A stretch of 64,000 nt of DNA from Breoghania sp037026715 (GTDB taxonomy: Bacteria > Pseudomonadota > Alphaproteobacteria > Rhizobiales > Stappiaceae), in contig NZ_JBANCG010000002.1 of the NCBI RefSeq assembly GCF_037026715.1, positions 186,001 to 250,000 on the forward strand. Reading direction: 5' to 3'. The stretch's first letter is position 1; each line of letters begins with the position of its first letter. The translations under genes were made by a program, and so were the position numbers. The notes under the pieces were generated by a model. That model saw only the letters and a program-made list of their open reading frames with translations. It did not search any database and was not told the origin of the DNA. Positions 43,194 to 51,218 of the stretch are shown piece by piece.

Positions 43194-43987
43194 ACGAGGC
43201 AGAGGTGAACGGCGCGGCCGAGGTGCTGCTCGAGGCGGAAGCGACGCACCGCCAGACCGGGCTTCTCTCCATTGCCCATCCCGACATGACGCTCGATGAC
43301 GCCTACGCCATCCAGACCGCGCAGATCGCCCGCAAACTCAGCGAGGGGCGGCGCATCATCGGCTGGAAAATCGGGCTCACCTCCCGTGCCATGCAGATGG
43401 CACTCGGCATCGATACGCCCGATTCCGGCGTGCTCTACGACGACATGGAATTCGCCTCCGGCTGTACGATCCCGACCGGCCGTTTCATCCAGCCGCGCAT
43501 CGAGGCGGAAATCGCCTTCGTGATGAAGGCGCCGCTTGATGGTGCGGTCACGCGCGAGGCGGTGCTGGCCGCAACGGAATGCGTCGTCCCGGCGCTGGAG
43601 ATCCTCGATACCCGCATCCTGCGCAAGGACCCCGAAACCGGCGCAAGCCGCACCATTGTCGATACGGTCGCCGACAACGCCGCCAATGCGGGCATCGTGC
43701 TCGGGCCCAAGCGTCATGCGCCCGACGCCTTCGACCTGCGCTGGGTCGGCGCCATCGTCAAGGCGAACGGCGTGGTGGAGGAAACCGGCCTCGGCGCCGG
43801 CGTGCTGAACGATCCCGTTACCGGTATCAAATGGCTGGCCGCCCGCATGGCGATGTACGGCCAGCGCATCGAGGCGGGGCAGGTGATCCTGTCCGGCTCC
43901 TTCATCCGTCCTCTGGAATGTCCGCCGGGCACGCTGGTGGAAGCCGACTACGGCCCCTTCGGTCAGGTGAGCTGCCGCTTCGACTGA
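43187..43987 (+). CDS. hpaH: 2-oxo-hepta-3-ene-1,7-dioate hydratase
   Basis: A 266-aa member of the MhpD/HpaH hydratase group: LTLDDAYAIQTAQIARKLSEGRRIIGWKIGLTSRAMQMALGIDTPDSGVLYDDM at the N-terminus, then RIEAEIAFVMKAPL with conserved metal-binding acids and ALEILDTRI. It adds water to the 2-oxo-hept-4-ene-1,7-dioate intermediate. The start at 43187 has a GTGGAGGACGAG ribosome site inside the end of the preceding gene; the in-frame extension to 43109 is the shadow of that gene. Confidence 0.88.
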   Translation: MLNEAEVNGAAEVLLEAEATHRQTGLLSIAHPDMTLDDAYAIQTAQIARKLSEGRRIIGWKIGLTSRAMQMALGIDTPDSGVLYDDMEFASGCTIPTGRFIQPRIEAEIAFVMKAPLDGAVTREAVLAATECVVPALEILDTRILRKDPETGASRTIVDTVADNAANAGIVLGPKRHAPDAFDLRWVGAIVKANGVVEETGLGAGVLNDPVTGIKWLAARMAMYGQRIEAGQVILSGSFIRPLECPPGTLVEADYGPFGQVSCRFD

Positions 43988-44479
43988 CTGTTCCCCCTGG
44001 TCGGTCCTCCTGAGCGTTTCGGCACAACGGGAAGGCTTTCGCGATTACCGCAAGGGAGGACGTTGGTTTCGTTCTCCCGACATCTTCCACATGCCTCGAA
44101 AGAGACGTGCCGAAAAGTAATGCGACACGTTTGTGCAGTTTTTCGCGAAATTGGCGACAATTCTCGCACGACGGACACTCCCGGGACTGCTATTGTATAT
44201 CATGAATAAAGAGAGAGGTTTCCCCTGCACCTCAACGGCTTAGGTGCGCGGACTTGATTACTGGGGCTTGGGGCGTGGCTATTCAGCTTTGCCGGTGTGC
44301 CAGGGTCGACTTCTGAATTACTTCGTCATACGAGCGGCAACGCGAAGGGCCGGGCCTCCCCTCAGGCGCGGTCTGAGGCTTTGGCCGCGCTCAGAGGCGG
44401 GCGCGATACGTCTCGATCTGGCGAAAACTCAGGGGCTTCACGGCGAATCCGGCTGGTTTCAGGAACTGGGAGACCGGCG
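43988..44479 (+). promoter_or_regulatory. upstream region of nifA
   Basis: A 492-bp gap. Bases 44100-44215 hold the likely control region: an inverted pair ACGTGCC...GACACGT (44105-44130), TTGTGC...GCAC words, and a TATTGTATATCATGAATAAA AT-rich stretch near 44190. No TGT-N10-ACA site and no proper GG-N10-GC sigma-54 promoter were found (the nearest, at 44152-44167, has the wrong spacing), and no TTGAT-N4-ATCAA anaerobox was seen. nifA is therefore unlikely to be strongly autoactivated from here. Confidence 0.4.
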
Positions 44480-46321
44480 ATGACCCATGGTATCGTCTCC
44501 ACCACATTACACTCCGCAGAAACGTTACATTCCGCAAAAGCATTGCGCTCCGGGGCAAGCGACAACGCCGCTGTGGCGCCGCTTCCGGCTGCCAACGGCC
44601 CGGTTGCCGTTTCGGCGCCGCGCGCGTCGGACGTGGCCATGTTCGGCCTTTACGAGATTTCCAAACTGCTGAACGAGCCGGCGCGGCTGGAAGGCGTGCT
44701 GGCGAGTGTCGCCAACGTTCTGAGTTCCTTTCTGCAGATGTGGTGCGCGGCGATCGTCATCCTCGACGAGGCGGGCGAACCCGAGATCGTCGCGACATCC
44801 GGCGGCGAGGCCAAGACGCTGCGCAAGGAGATCCTGCCGCAAGCGGTGATCGATCAGCTCGTCGCCACCGAAACGCCGGTGGTCGTTCAGAACATTGCCG
44901 CCGACCCTCTGTTCAAGGACGCCGCCCCGCGCATCGCCGCCGATCTGGACCGAAAGGTGTCCTTCCTGGGGGTGCCGATCAAGGCGGGCGACCGGGTCGT
45001 CGGCACGCTGTCGATTGACCGTGTGCATGACGGGCGGACCAATTTCCGCTTCGACGAAGACCTGCGTTTCCTCAAGATGGTCGCGAACCTGATCGGCCAG
45101 TCGGTGCGGCTGCACCGCATCCTGTCGGCCGACCGCCAGCGGTTGCTGGACGAGCGCCGCTCGTTGGAGAAGGCGCTCAGCCAGGAGTTGGCCGACAAGG
45201 GCCGCTGGCCGACGCCGAAGGTCGGCGGGATCGTCGGCGACAGCGACAAGATCCGCAAGGTGATGCAGACCATCGGCCAGGTGGCGAAGTCGAATTCCAC
45301 CGTGCTCCTGCGCGGCGAAAGCGGCACAGGCAAGGAGCTTTTCGCCCGCGCCATCCACGACATGTCGCCGCGCAAGTCGAAGCCCTTCGTGAAGCTCAAC
45401 TGCGCGGCGCTGCCCGAAAGCGTTCTGGAATCCGAACTCTTCGGCCATGAGAAGGGCGCCTTCACCGGCGCCGTCAACCAGCGCCGGGGCCGCTTCGAGA
45501 TGGCCGACGGCGGCACGCTGCTGCTCGATGAGATCGGCGAGATCTCCGCCAATTTCCAGGCAAAGCTGCTGCGGGTTCTCCAGGAGGGCGAATTCGAACG
45601 GGTCGGCGGCACGAAGACGCTGAAGGTCGATGTCCGCCTCGTCTGCGCCACCAATAAGGATCTGGAGGCGGCGGTTACCCGCGGCGAATTCCGCGCCGAT
45701 CTCTACTACCGCATCAACGTCGTGCCGGTCTTCCTGCCGCCGCTGCGTGATCGGCCGGGCGACGTGCGCCTGCTGGCAAGGACATTCCTCACGCGCTTCA
45801 ACGAGGAAAACGGGCGCGATCTCTCGCTGTCGGACACCGCTCTCCACGTACTGGAGCGCTGCTATTTCCCCGGCAACGTCCGCGAACTCGAAAACTGCGT
45901 CCGCCGCACCGCAACGCTTGCCGGCCACGACGTGATCGATCGCGGCGACTTCGCCTGCGCCTCGGGGGATTGTCTCTCCGCGCTGCTGTGGACGGGAAGC
46001 GGGCGTCACAACGCCAATGAACCGGCTGCGGCCGGCCGATCCCCGCTGCCGGCGCGCGAGCCGGTCGCGGAGGAGACGGCGGGCGCGCCCATCGGCGGCG
46101 TGTCCCTGCCGGTCCATCAGCCCTCGCCATTGCCGTGCGGCCATGCGGAGGCGGGAAGCTGCCCTGCCTCCACCGGCCGCCCGACGGATCGCGAGCGTCT
46201 GCTGGAGGCGATGGAACGGGCCGGCTGGGTCCAGGCCAAGGCCGCCCGCCTGCTGGGTCTCACCCCGCGCCAGATCGGCTACGCCCTGAAAAAGCACGGC
46301 ATCGAACTGAAGCGGCTGTAG
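44480..46321 (+). CDS. nifA: NifA, sigma-54-dependent nitrogen fixation activator (oxygen-sensitive type)
   Basis: A 613-aa enhancer-binding protein: a Ser/Ala-rich start, GAF domain (about residues 55-205), AAA+ sigma-54 domain (about 240-475; Walker A GESGTGKE, GAFTGA as EKGAFTGAVNQR, Walker B GGTLLLDEIGEI), a cysteine-bearing linker, and a Fis-type helix-turn-helix at the C-terminus (GWVQAKAARLLGLTPRQIGYALKKHGI). C461, C473, C493 and C498 give C-X11-C-X19-C-X4-C, the signature of NifA proteins directly inactivated by oxygen. It should activate the sigma-54 promoters found upstream of nifH, sufB and nifV. The start at 44480 follows GGGAGA; the frame opens earlier at 44297. Confidence 0.96.
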   Translation: MTHGIVSTTLHSAETLHSAKALRSGASDNAAVAPLPAANGPVAVSAPRASDVAMFGLYEISKLLNEPARLEGVLASVANVLSSFLQMWCAAIVILDEAGEPEIVATSGGEAKTLRKEILPQAVIDQLVATETPVVVQNIAADPLFKDAAPRIAADLDRKVSFLGVPIKAGDRVVGTLSIDRVHDGRTNFRFDEDLRFLKMVANLIGQSVRLHRILSADRQRLLDERRSLEKALSQELADKGRWPTPKVGGIVGDSDKIRKVMQTIGQVAKSNSTVLLRGESGTGKELFARAIHDMSPRKSKPFVKLNCAALPESVLESELFGHEKGAFTGAVNQRRGRFEMADGGTLLLDEIGEISANFQAKLLRVLQEGEFERVGGTKTLKVDVRLVCATNKDLEAAVTRGEFRADLYYRINVVPVFLPPLRDRPGDVRLLARTFLTRFNEENGRDLSLSDTALHVLERCYFPGNVRELENCVRRTATLAGHDVIDRGDFACASGDCLSALLWTGSGRHNANEPAAAGRSPLPAREPVAEETAGAPIGGVSLPVHQPSPLPCGHAEAGSCPASTGRPTDRERLLEAMERAGWVQAKAARLLGLTPRQIGYALKKHGIELKRL

Positions 46322-46429
46322 TGGCGAGGCTGGAAGTTTCGGGGGGCGGGGACTGAGGGCAGGGTCGTGTCGGGCAGGGTCATGTCCGGCAAGGTCGTGT
46401 CCGGGAGCAGGCGCCTCGTTCCACCTTGC

Positions 46430-46550
46430 TCCACGCTCTCCGCCGTCATCACCCGGCGAAGTCCGGGTGATCCAATGCCGCCCTCCGCGCATGTGGCGGC
46501 CTGCCATGGATTGCCCGGACAAGGCCGGGCAATGACGAACGAGAGGCCAC
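46430..46550. repeat. REP-like palindromes downstream of nifA
   Basis: Two short palindromes: GTCATCACCCGGCGAAGTCCGGGTGATCCA near 46446-46475, and GGATTGCCCGG...CCGGGCAATGAC near 46506-46533. They belong to the same class as the palindrome at 42060. They may stabilise or terminate the nifA transcript. Confidence 0.5.
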
Positions 46551-46580
46551 ACTCCGGATCGCGGCATCTTTTGACGGAAG

Positions 46581-46898
46581 CGGCCCATCCTTCGTGAGGA
46601 GTCTTCCGCTCACCTCAGTGTCTGGAACGGAAACGGTGGCTGGATACCTTCATCCGATTTCTCCTCGTCATCCCGGCCTCCGAGCCGGGATCCATTCCGT
46701 GATGAATCCACGCGGGAAAAGGTTGAAACAACGAAAGAATTTGCCCTCGCGCCGAGCAGACAGATCACGGCATGGATTGCCGGCCATGGTTAGGGACTGG
46801 GCCGGCAATGACGGGGGAGAGTGCCGAGCGAAGAACCGTCTGCCATTTCCGGGCCAGACACTGAGGTGAGCGGAAGGCTCCTCACGAAGGATGGGCCG
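46581..46898. repeat. 318-bp element bounded by 45-bp inverted repeats
   Basis: The left arm (46581-46625) starts CGGCCCATCCTTCGTGAGGA and ends CACCTCAGTGTCTGG; the right arm (46854-46898) is its reverse complement with one mismatch in 45 bases. The 228-bp interior has two smaller palindromes (GTCATCCCGGC...GCCGGGATCCA and GATTGCCGGCC...GGCCGGCAATGAC). It encodes no transposase. The layout resembles a non-autonomous, MITE-like element or a composite REP structure. Confidence 0.65.
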
Positions 46899-47019
46899 CG
46901 TCCGCCAAAGCCAGAAAAGCCCCAGAGCGTTTCATGTTTTGGCGGAAACGCGGGAGAAAATACCTCTCCCCATAGGAGAGGGGGCGGATCCGGTTGCTTC
47001 CGCCAAAGCCGGAATAGCC
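46899..47019. repeat. intergenic with a half-copy of the 114-bp repeat
   Basis: It contains ACCTCTCCCCATAGGAGAGGGGG (46961-46983), matching one end of the 114-bp elements at 42139 and 60404, and a repeated word CCGCCAAAGCC (near 46912 and 47001). No gene. Confidence 0.4.
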
Positions 47020-48231
47020 CTAGCTGTGCAGCTGGTGCTCGCCCGCTGGCATTGTGCAATCCGCGTCCTCCGGCGCCGAAGCTTCGCTCTCCTGCGGGCC
47101 CAGATCGCAAAAGCCTTCCGCGATGGTGAGGAGGTGCTGCAGGTCGGCCGTGCTGACCGGACCCTTGGTCTTGGTGGCGTGGTGGCGGACCAGCGCCAGC
47201 AGCACGGGCGCGACGTCCGCTTCCAGCTGGCGGCCGATACGCTCCAGCGCGTGGTCGAGCGCCGCTGTGCCGGAATGCTTGCCGACCACCAGCTTGTGCC
47301 TGCGTCCCAGCATTGCCGGATCGAGGCCCTGATAGGTTTCCGGCGCCTTCAGAAGCGCCGCGACATGGATGCCGGATTCGTGGCTGAAAACGTCCGAGCC
47401 GACGATGGGTTTGCCCTGCGGCACCGATCGGCCGGAAGCGGCCGCCACGCGGGCGGAAAGCGCGGGCAACTGCTTCCAGTCGATGCCGGTTTCCAGCCCG
47501 TCGAGCCGGCCGAGCGCCACGGCGAGTTCCTCAAGCGGCGCATTGCCCGCCCGTTCGCCGATCCCGTTGACCGTCACAGAGATGTGCCGGGCGCCTGCGC
47601 GCACGGCCGCCAGACTGTTGGCGGTCGCAAGACCCAGATCGTTGTGGCCGTGAAACTCTACTTCGATGCCGCCGGTGGAGACGACGCGACGCACCATGTT
47701 GGCGGTCGTCACCGGATCGAGGATGCCGACCGTATCGGCGAGCCGCAGCCGGAACGCGCCGGCCTCCGCCGCCACTTCCGCCACGCGGGCGAGGTGATCG
47801 GGATCGGCGCGCGAAGCGTCCTCGCCCCCCACCGCCACCATGAAGCCGGCGTCGCGCGCCATGGCGACATGGCGTGCGATGCGCGACAGCGCCTCGTCCC
47901 GCCCGATGCCGAGCTTCTTCGACAGCATCAGGTCCGACATCGGAATGGAGAGGTTCACCGCGCCAGCACCGCTTGCGCGTGCCGCTGCGAGGTCGCCATC
48001 GGTCATCCGGCACCACGCTATCACCCGCAGGTCGAGCCCGAGGCCCGCAATCACGCGGATAACCTCGATCTCCTCCTCGCCCATAGCCGGGGTTCCGGCC
48101 TCGATTTCCGGAACACCGGCAAAGGCCAGCATTTCCGCGATGTCGATCTTCTCCTGGGTCGTGAACGCGACCCCGGCGGTCTGCTCGCCATCGCGCAGGG
48201 TGGTGTCGTTGAGGAAAACGGCAGGGGACAT
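47020..48231 (-). CDS. nifV: homocitrate synthase NifV
   Basis: A 403-aa DRE-TIM metallolyase. The N-terminal FLNDTTLRDGEQTAGVAFTTQEK carries the catalytic Arg and metal-binding Asp, and the VEFHGHNDLGLATAN segment has the His ligands; GNAPLEELAVALG and SHESGIHVAALLK follow. It condenses acetyl-CoA with 2-oxoglutarate to homocitrate, the organic ligand of FeMo-cofactor. The start at 48231 matches the family; the frame extends to 48393 through the promoter. It has its own sigma-54 promoter 70 bp upstream and a NifA site, so it is a separate nif transcript rather than only the end of the suf run. Confidence 0.94.
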   Translation of the reverse strand: MSPAVFLNDTTLRDGEQTAGVAFTTQEKIDIAEMLAFAGVPEIEAGTPAMGEEEIEVIRVIAGLGLDLRVIAWCRMTDGDLAAARASGAGAVNLSIPMSDLMLSKKLGIGRDEALSRIARHVAMARDAGFMVAVGGEDASRADPDHLARVAEVAAEAGAFRLRLADTVGILDPVTTANMVRRVVSTGGIEVEFHGHNDLGLATANSLAAVRAGARHISVTVNGIGERAGNAPLEELAVALGRLDGLETGIDWKQLPALSARVAAASGRSVPQGKPIVGSDVFSHESGIHVAALLKAPETYQGLDPAMLGRRHKLVVGKHSGTAALDHALERIGRQLEADVAPVLLALVRHHATKTKGPVSTADLQHLLTIAEGFCDLGPQESEASAPEDADCTMPAGEHQLHS

Positions 48232-48300
48232 GGCTGTGGCCTTGGCTGGTCGGAAACGGCCCCGGAATTCCCGGGACCCGGAATGATCGCCAGGGAATTC

Positions 48301-48315
48301 GCAAGACCCGTGCCA
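48301..48315 (-). promoter_or_regulatory. sigma-54 promoter of nifV
   Basis: Read on the minus strand it is TGGCACGGGTCTTGC, a perfect TGGCAC-N5-TTGC -24/-12 element, 70 bp upstream of the nifV ATG. Confidence 0.88.
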
Positions 48316-48376
48316 TGCGGCAAGGCGTTGAAATGGTTGTGTAAAATGTGAAAGCCCTTTGTCGCGAAACACACGT

Positions 48377-48392
48377 TGTTGCGTTTGCGACA
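48377..48392 (-). promoter_or_regulatory. NifA upstream activator site of nifV
   Basis: TGT-N10-ACA (TGTTGCGTTTGCGACA) lies about 60 bp upstream of the -24 element. It is embedded in a longer inverted repeat TTTGTCGC (48358-48365) / GCGACAAA (48387-48394). Confidence 0.75.
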
Positions 48393-48438
48393 AAGGGGCA
48401 GGGGAAATGTCGGGCGCGCGCTGGGCCGGGGTTCGGGC

Positions 48439-48978
48439 TCAGGCGGCGACCGATTCCGGGTTCTTCAGCGCTTCCAGGATCGTCTGCGGCGAGGACACGC
48501 CATAAGGGTCGGTCTCGCAGTTGTCGGCAAAGCCCTCCTCCACGAACCACTGCTCGACCTGGCCGTCGTTGACGATCGCCGCGTAGCGCCAGGAACGCAT
48601 GCCGAAGCCAAGGTTATCCTTGGCGACCAGCATGCCCATCTTGCGGGTGAACTCGCCGGAGCCGTCCGGGATCACCTTGACGTGCTCGATGCCCTGCGCC
48701 TTCGCCCAGGCGTTCATCACGAAGGCGTCGTTGACGGAGATGCAGTAGATCTCGTCGATGCCCTCCGCCTGGAATTCCGGGAAGAGCTTCTCGAAATCGG
48801 GCAACTGGTAAGTGGAGCAGGTCGGCGTGAAGGCACCCGGCAGGGAGAACAGGATCACGCGCTTGCCGGCGAAATAGTCGGCCGTGGTCTTGTCTTCCCA
48901 GCGGAACGGGTTCGGGCCTTCGATGGCCTCGTCGCGCACGCGCGTGCGGAAAGTGACGTTCGGAACAGACTTCAGCAT
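48439..48978 (-). CDS. peroxiredoxin, Prx5/AhpE-like, nif-associated
   Basis: A 179-aa thioredoxin-fold peroxidase of the Prx5 group: ILFSLPGAFTPTCSTYQLPDF contains the P-x-x-x-T-x-x-C motif with the peroxidatic Cys, and EFTRKMGMLVAKDNLGFGMRSWRYAAIVNDG includes the conserved Arg. It reduces H2O2 or organic peroxides with thiol donors. It is the last gene of the suf-Irr run on the minus strand, 69 bp from the regulator gene, and upstream of nifV. Nitrogenase and Fe-S assembly are oxidant-sensitive, so a protective role is likely. Confidence 0.88.
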   Translation of the reverse strand: MLKSVPNVTFRTRVRDEAIEGPNPFRWEDKTTADYFAGKRVILFSLPGAFTPTCSTYQLPDFEKLFPEFQAEGIDEIYCISVNDAFVMNAWAKAQGIEHVKVIPDGSGEFTRKMGMLVAKDNLGFGMRSWRYAAIVNDGQVEQWFVEEGFADNCETDPYGVSSPQTILEALKNPESVAA

Positions 48979-49047
48979 CGGGAGATAACTCCTTTGGGAC
49001 GATGCCCGGCCTCCCGGGAGGGGGCGGCGGGCAGGGGAGGGACCTGG

Positions 49048-49530
49048 CTATGACTGGTCGTCGGTGGGTGTCTTGCGCCTCAGGTGAACGATCACGTCGA
49101 CATGCGTCACGGTCATCCCTTCCGGCGGTTCGGGGATCAGACCGAACCGCACGCTTCCGGCCGGCACGTCCATCACCGTCCCTTCATTCTCGACGAAATA
49201 GTGGTGATGGTCTGAGGTGTCGGTATCGAAGTAGGTGGCCGAACCGCTCGCCATCACCTGGCGTAGGAGCCCGGCCTCGCAGAACTGGTTGAGCGTGTTG
49301 TAGACGGTGGCGAGCGTCAGGTGATGATGCGCGGCAATCGCCTTCTTGTGCAGCTCGTCCGCGCTGATGTGGTGGTTCGGCCCGGAAAACAGCAGCCGGC
49401 CCAGTGCCATGCGCTGGCGCGTGGCGCGAAGGCCAGCGTCCCTGAGCTTTGCCTCCAGCGCCGCGTCGTCGATCCCGCAGTCCGTGCCCCGTGTCGTAAC
49501 CGTCGTCAGTACCGAACAATGGCCCGTCAT
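49048..49530 (-). CDS. irr: Fur-family regulator, Irr-like (iron response regulator)
   Basis: A 160-aa Fur-superfamily protein. The winged helix includes LRDAGLRATRQRMALGRLLFSGPNHHISADELHKKA and HHHLTLATVYNTLNQFCEAGLLRQV, then YFDTDTSDHHHYFVENEGTVMDVP. H108-H109-H110 (HHH in a D-H-H-H-Y setting) is the haem-binding/regulatory motif of rhizobial Irr, and the Cys-rich zinc site of Fur is missing. Irr-type regulators respond to haem or iron status. Being inside a sigma-54-controlled suf run next to nif is unusual; a genome-wide Irr copy may exist elsewhere. The start is ATG 49530 with GGAG upstream, or GTG 49539. Confidence 0.82.
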   Translation of the reverse strand: MTGHCSVLTTVTTRGTDCGIDDAALEAKLRDAGLRATRQRMALGRLLFSGPNHHISADELHKKAIAAHHHLTLATVYNTLNQFCEAGLLRQVMASGSATYFDTDTSDHHHYFVENEGTVMDVPAGSVRFGLIPEPPEGMTVTHVDVIVHLRRKTPTDDQS

Positions 49531-49566
49531 GGCTTCCACTCCGCCGTGTTGGGGAAAAGGTGCACC

Positions 49567-49962
49567 TCACATGAAGCCCAGTTCCAGCCGGGCCTCCTCC
49601 GACATCTTCGACTGGTCCCACGGCGGATCGAATACGAGCAGGACGAGCGCCGCGTCGATGCCGGAAACGCTGTTGACCGCCCGTTGCACCGAGGCGACGA
49701 GTTCGCCTGCGACCGGGCAGCCCGGCGCGGTCAGCGTCATTTCCACCTCCGCCACGTTCGCCTCGTTGACGCTGACCCTGTAGATCAGCCCCAGATCGTA
49801 GATGTTGACCGGGATTTCCGGGTCGAGCACCGTCCTGAGCGCCGCCACGATTTCCCCCATCCGGTGGTCGGAGGCGGGCTCAAGCACCACCGCCGGTCCG
49901 AAATCACTTCCGAAATCGGCATCGCCGCAGGCAGCATCTTCTCTCGTCAGAGTCTCCATCAT
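49567..49962 (-). CDS. DUF59/MIP18-family Fe-S assembly protein (SufT-like)
   Basis: A 131-aa protein with the DUF59 core IVAALRTVLDPEIPVNIYDLGLIYRVSVNE, VEMTLTAPGCPVAGELVASVQRAV (conserved Cys) and LVFDPPWDQSKMSEEARLELGFM, as in SUF-operon FeS assembly proteins and PaaD. These help mature or transfer Fe-S clusters. The ATG at 49962 overlaps the sufS stop (ATGA) and has an AAGGAG ribosome site. The N-terminal 30 residues are an extension without clear motif. Confidence 0.88.
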   Translation of the reverse strand: MMETLTREDAACGDADFGSDFGPAVVLEPASDHRMGEIVAALRTVLDPEIPVNIYDLGLIYRVSVNEANVAEVEMTLTAPGCPVAGELVASVQRAVNSVSGIDAALVLLVFDPPWDQSKMSEEARLELGFM

Positions 49963-51218
49963 GAAAGGAACTCCTTGACCTTCATGAGGCCGGCGGCCAG
50001 CGCCTCCACCTCCGCATGCGTGTTGTAGAGGGCGAACGAGGCCCGGGTCGTCGCACTGAAACCCAGATGATCCATCAGCGGCTGGGCGCAATGGCTCCCC
50101 GCACGAACCGCGATGCCGGACCGGTCCAGCACCGTGGAGATGTCGTGGGCGTGCAGCCCGTCGATGACGAAGGTTACGAGCGCGCCCTTTTGCGGCGCCT
50201 TACCGAGGATCCGCACCCCCTCGATGCGGGAGAGTTCCTCGCTCGCATGCGCCAGCAACTCCGCCTCGTGGGCGGCGGCGGCCTCGCGGTCTAGCCCCTC
50301 CATGTAGACGAGTGCGGCGCCAAGCCCGATGGCTTGCACGATCGGCGGCGTTCCCGCCTCGAAGCGGTGCGGCGGTGCGCCGTAGGTGATTGTCTCGCGC
50401 GTCACCGTGTCGATCATCTCGCCCCCGCCCTGGTAGGGCGCCATCGCGGCCAGATGCTCGTGCTTGCCGTAAAGCAGGCCGATGCCCGTCGGCCCGTAGA
50501 GCTTGTGCCCCGTCGCGACGTAGAAGTCGCAATCGAGCGCGCGCACATCGACCGCTTCATGCACCGAACCCTGGCACCCGTCGATCAGCACCTTCGCGCC
50601 CGCCGCATGCACCAGCCGGATCACGTCGGCGATCGGCGTGAGGGTGCCCAGCACGTTCGACATGTGGGTCACCGCGACGATCTTCGTCCTCGCCGTGATG
50701 AGCCCGGCGTAGGCCTCCAGATCGAACGAGCCGTCGTCCGTCACCGGCACCCACTTCAGCACGGCGCCCTTGCGCTCCCTCAGGAAGTGCCAGGGCACGA
50801 TGTTGGAGTGGTGCTCCATGTCGGAGATGATGATCTCGTCGCCTTCGCCGATTTCCGCCCCCAGAGAGGCGGCGACGAGGTTGATCGCTTCCGTCCCGCC
50901 CTTGGTGAAGATTATCTCCTCCGACCGCTCCGCATTGAGGAAGCGGCGGGCGACCTCGCGCGAGGCCTCGAAGGCGGCGGTCGCCTCGGAGGAGAGGAAA
51001 TGGATGCCGCGATGGACGTTGGCGTAGGCCTGGCTGTAGGCGTCGCTCATCACGTCCAGCACCGCCTGCGGCTTCTGCGCCGACGCCGCGTTGTCGAGAT
51101 AGACGAGCGGCTTGCCGTGCACCTCGCGCGAAAGCAGCGGAAAGTCCGCACGCACCGCCTCCACGTCGAAGCCCGGGGCCGTTGCCGTGTGCCTGAGGGA
51201 AAGGGGACTATCCGCCAT
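49959..51218 (-). CDS. sufS: cysteine desulfurase SufS
   Basis: A 419-aa PLP enzyme of the group II desulfurases: YLDNAASAQKP start, HRGIHFLSSEATAAFE, the SDMEHHSNIVPW block, the PLP-lysine in VATGHKLYGPTGIGLLYG and the active Cys on the RAGSHCAQPLMDHLG loop. It releases sulfur from cysteine as persulfide for Fe-S assembly. The substrate-loop segment reads DGCQGSVH instead of the common DGAQA-x-H. It overlaps sufD by 11 bp. With no NifS in view it probably supplies sulfur for nitrogenase clusters. Confidence 0.94.
   Translation of the reverse strand: MADSPLSLRHTATAPGFDVEAVRADFPLLSREVHGKPLVYLDNAASAQKPQAVLDVMSDAYSQAYANVHRGIHFLSSEATAAFEASREVARRFLNAERSEEIIFTKGGTEAINLVAASLGAEIGEGDEIIISDMEHHSNIVPWHFLRERKGAVLKWVPVTDDGSFDLEAYAGLITARTKIVAVTHMSNVLGTLTPIADVIRLVHAAGAKVLIDGCQGSVHEAVDVRALDCDFYVATGHKLYGPTGIGLLYGKHEHLAAMAPYQGGGEMIDTVTRETITYGAPPHRFEAGTPPIVQAIGLGAALVYMEGLDREAAAAHEAELLAHASEELSRIEGVRILGKAPQKGALVTFVIDGLHAHDISTVLDRSGIAVRAGSHCAQPLMDHLGFSATTRASFALYNTHAEVEALAAGLMKVKEFLS

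Noticed and set aside
44152..44167. Possible sigma-54 promoter of nifA (TTGGCGACAATTCTCGC)
   Set aside because: GG and GC are separated by 11 instead of 10 bases and there is no NifA site upstream.
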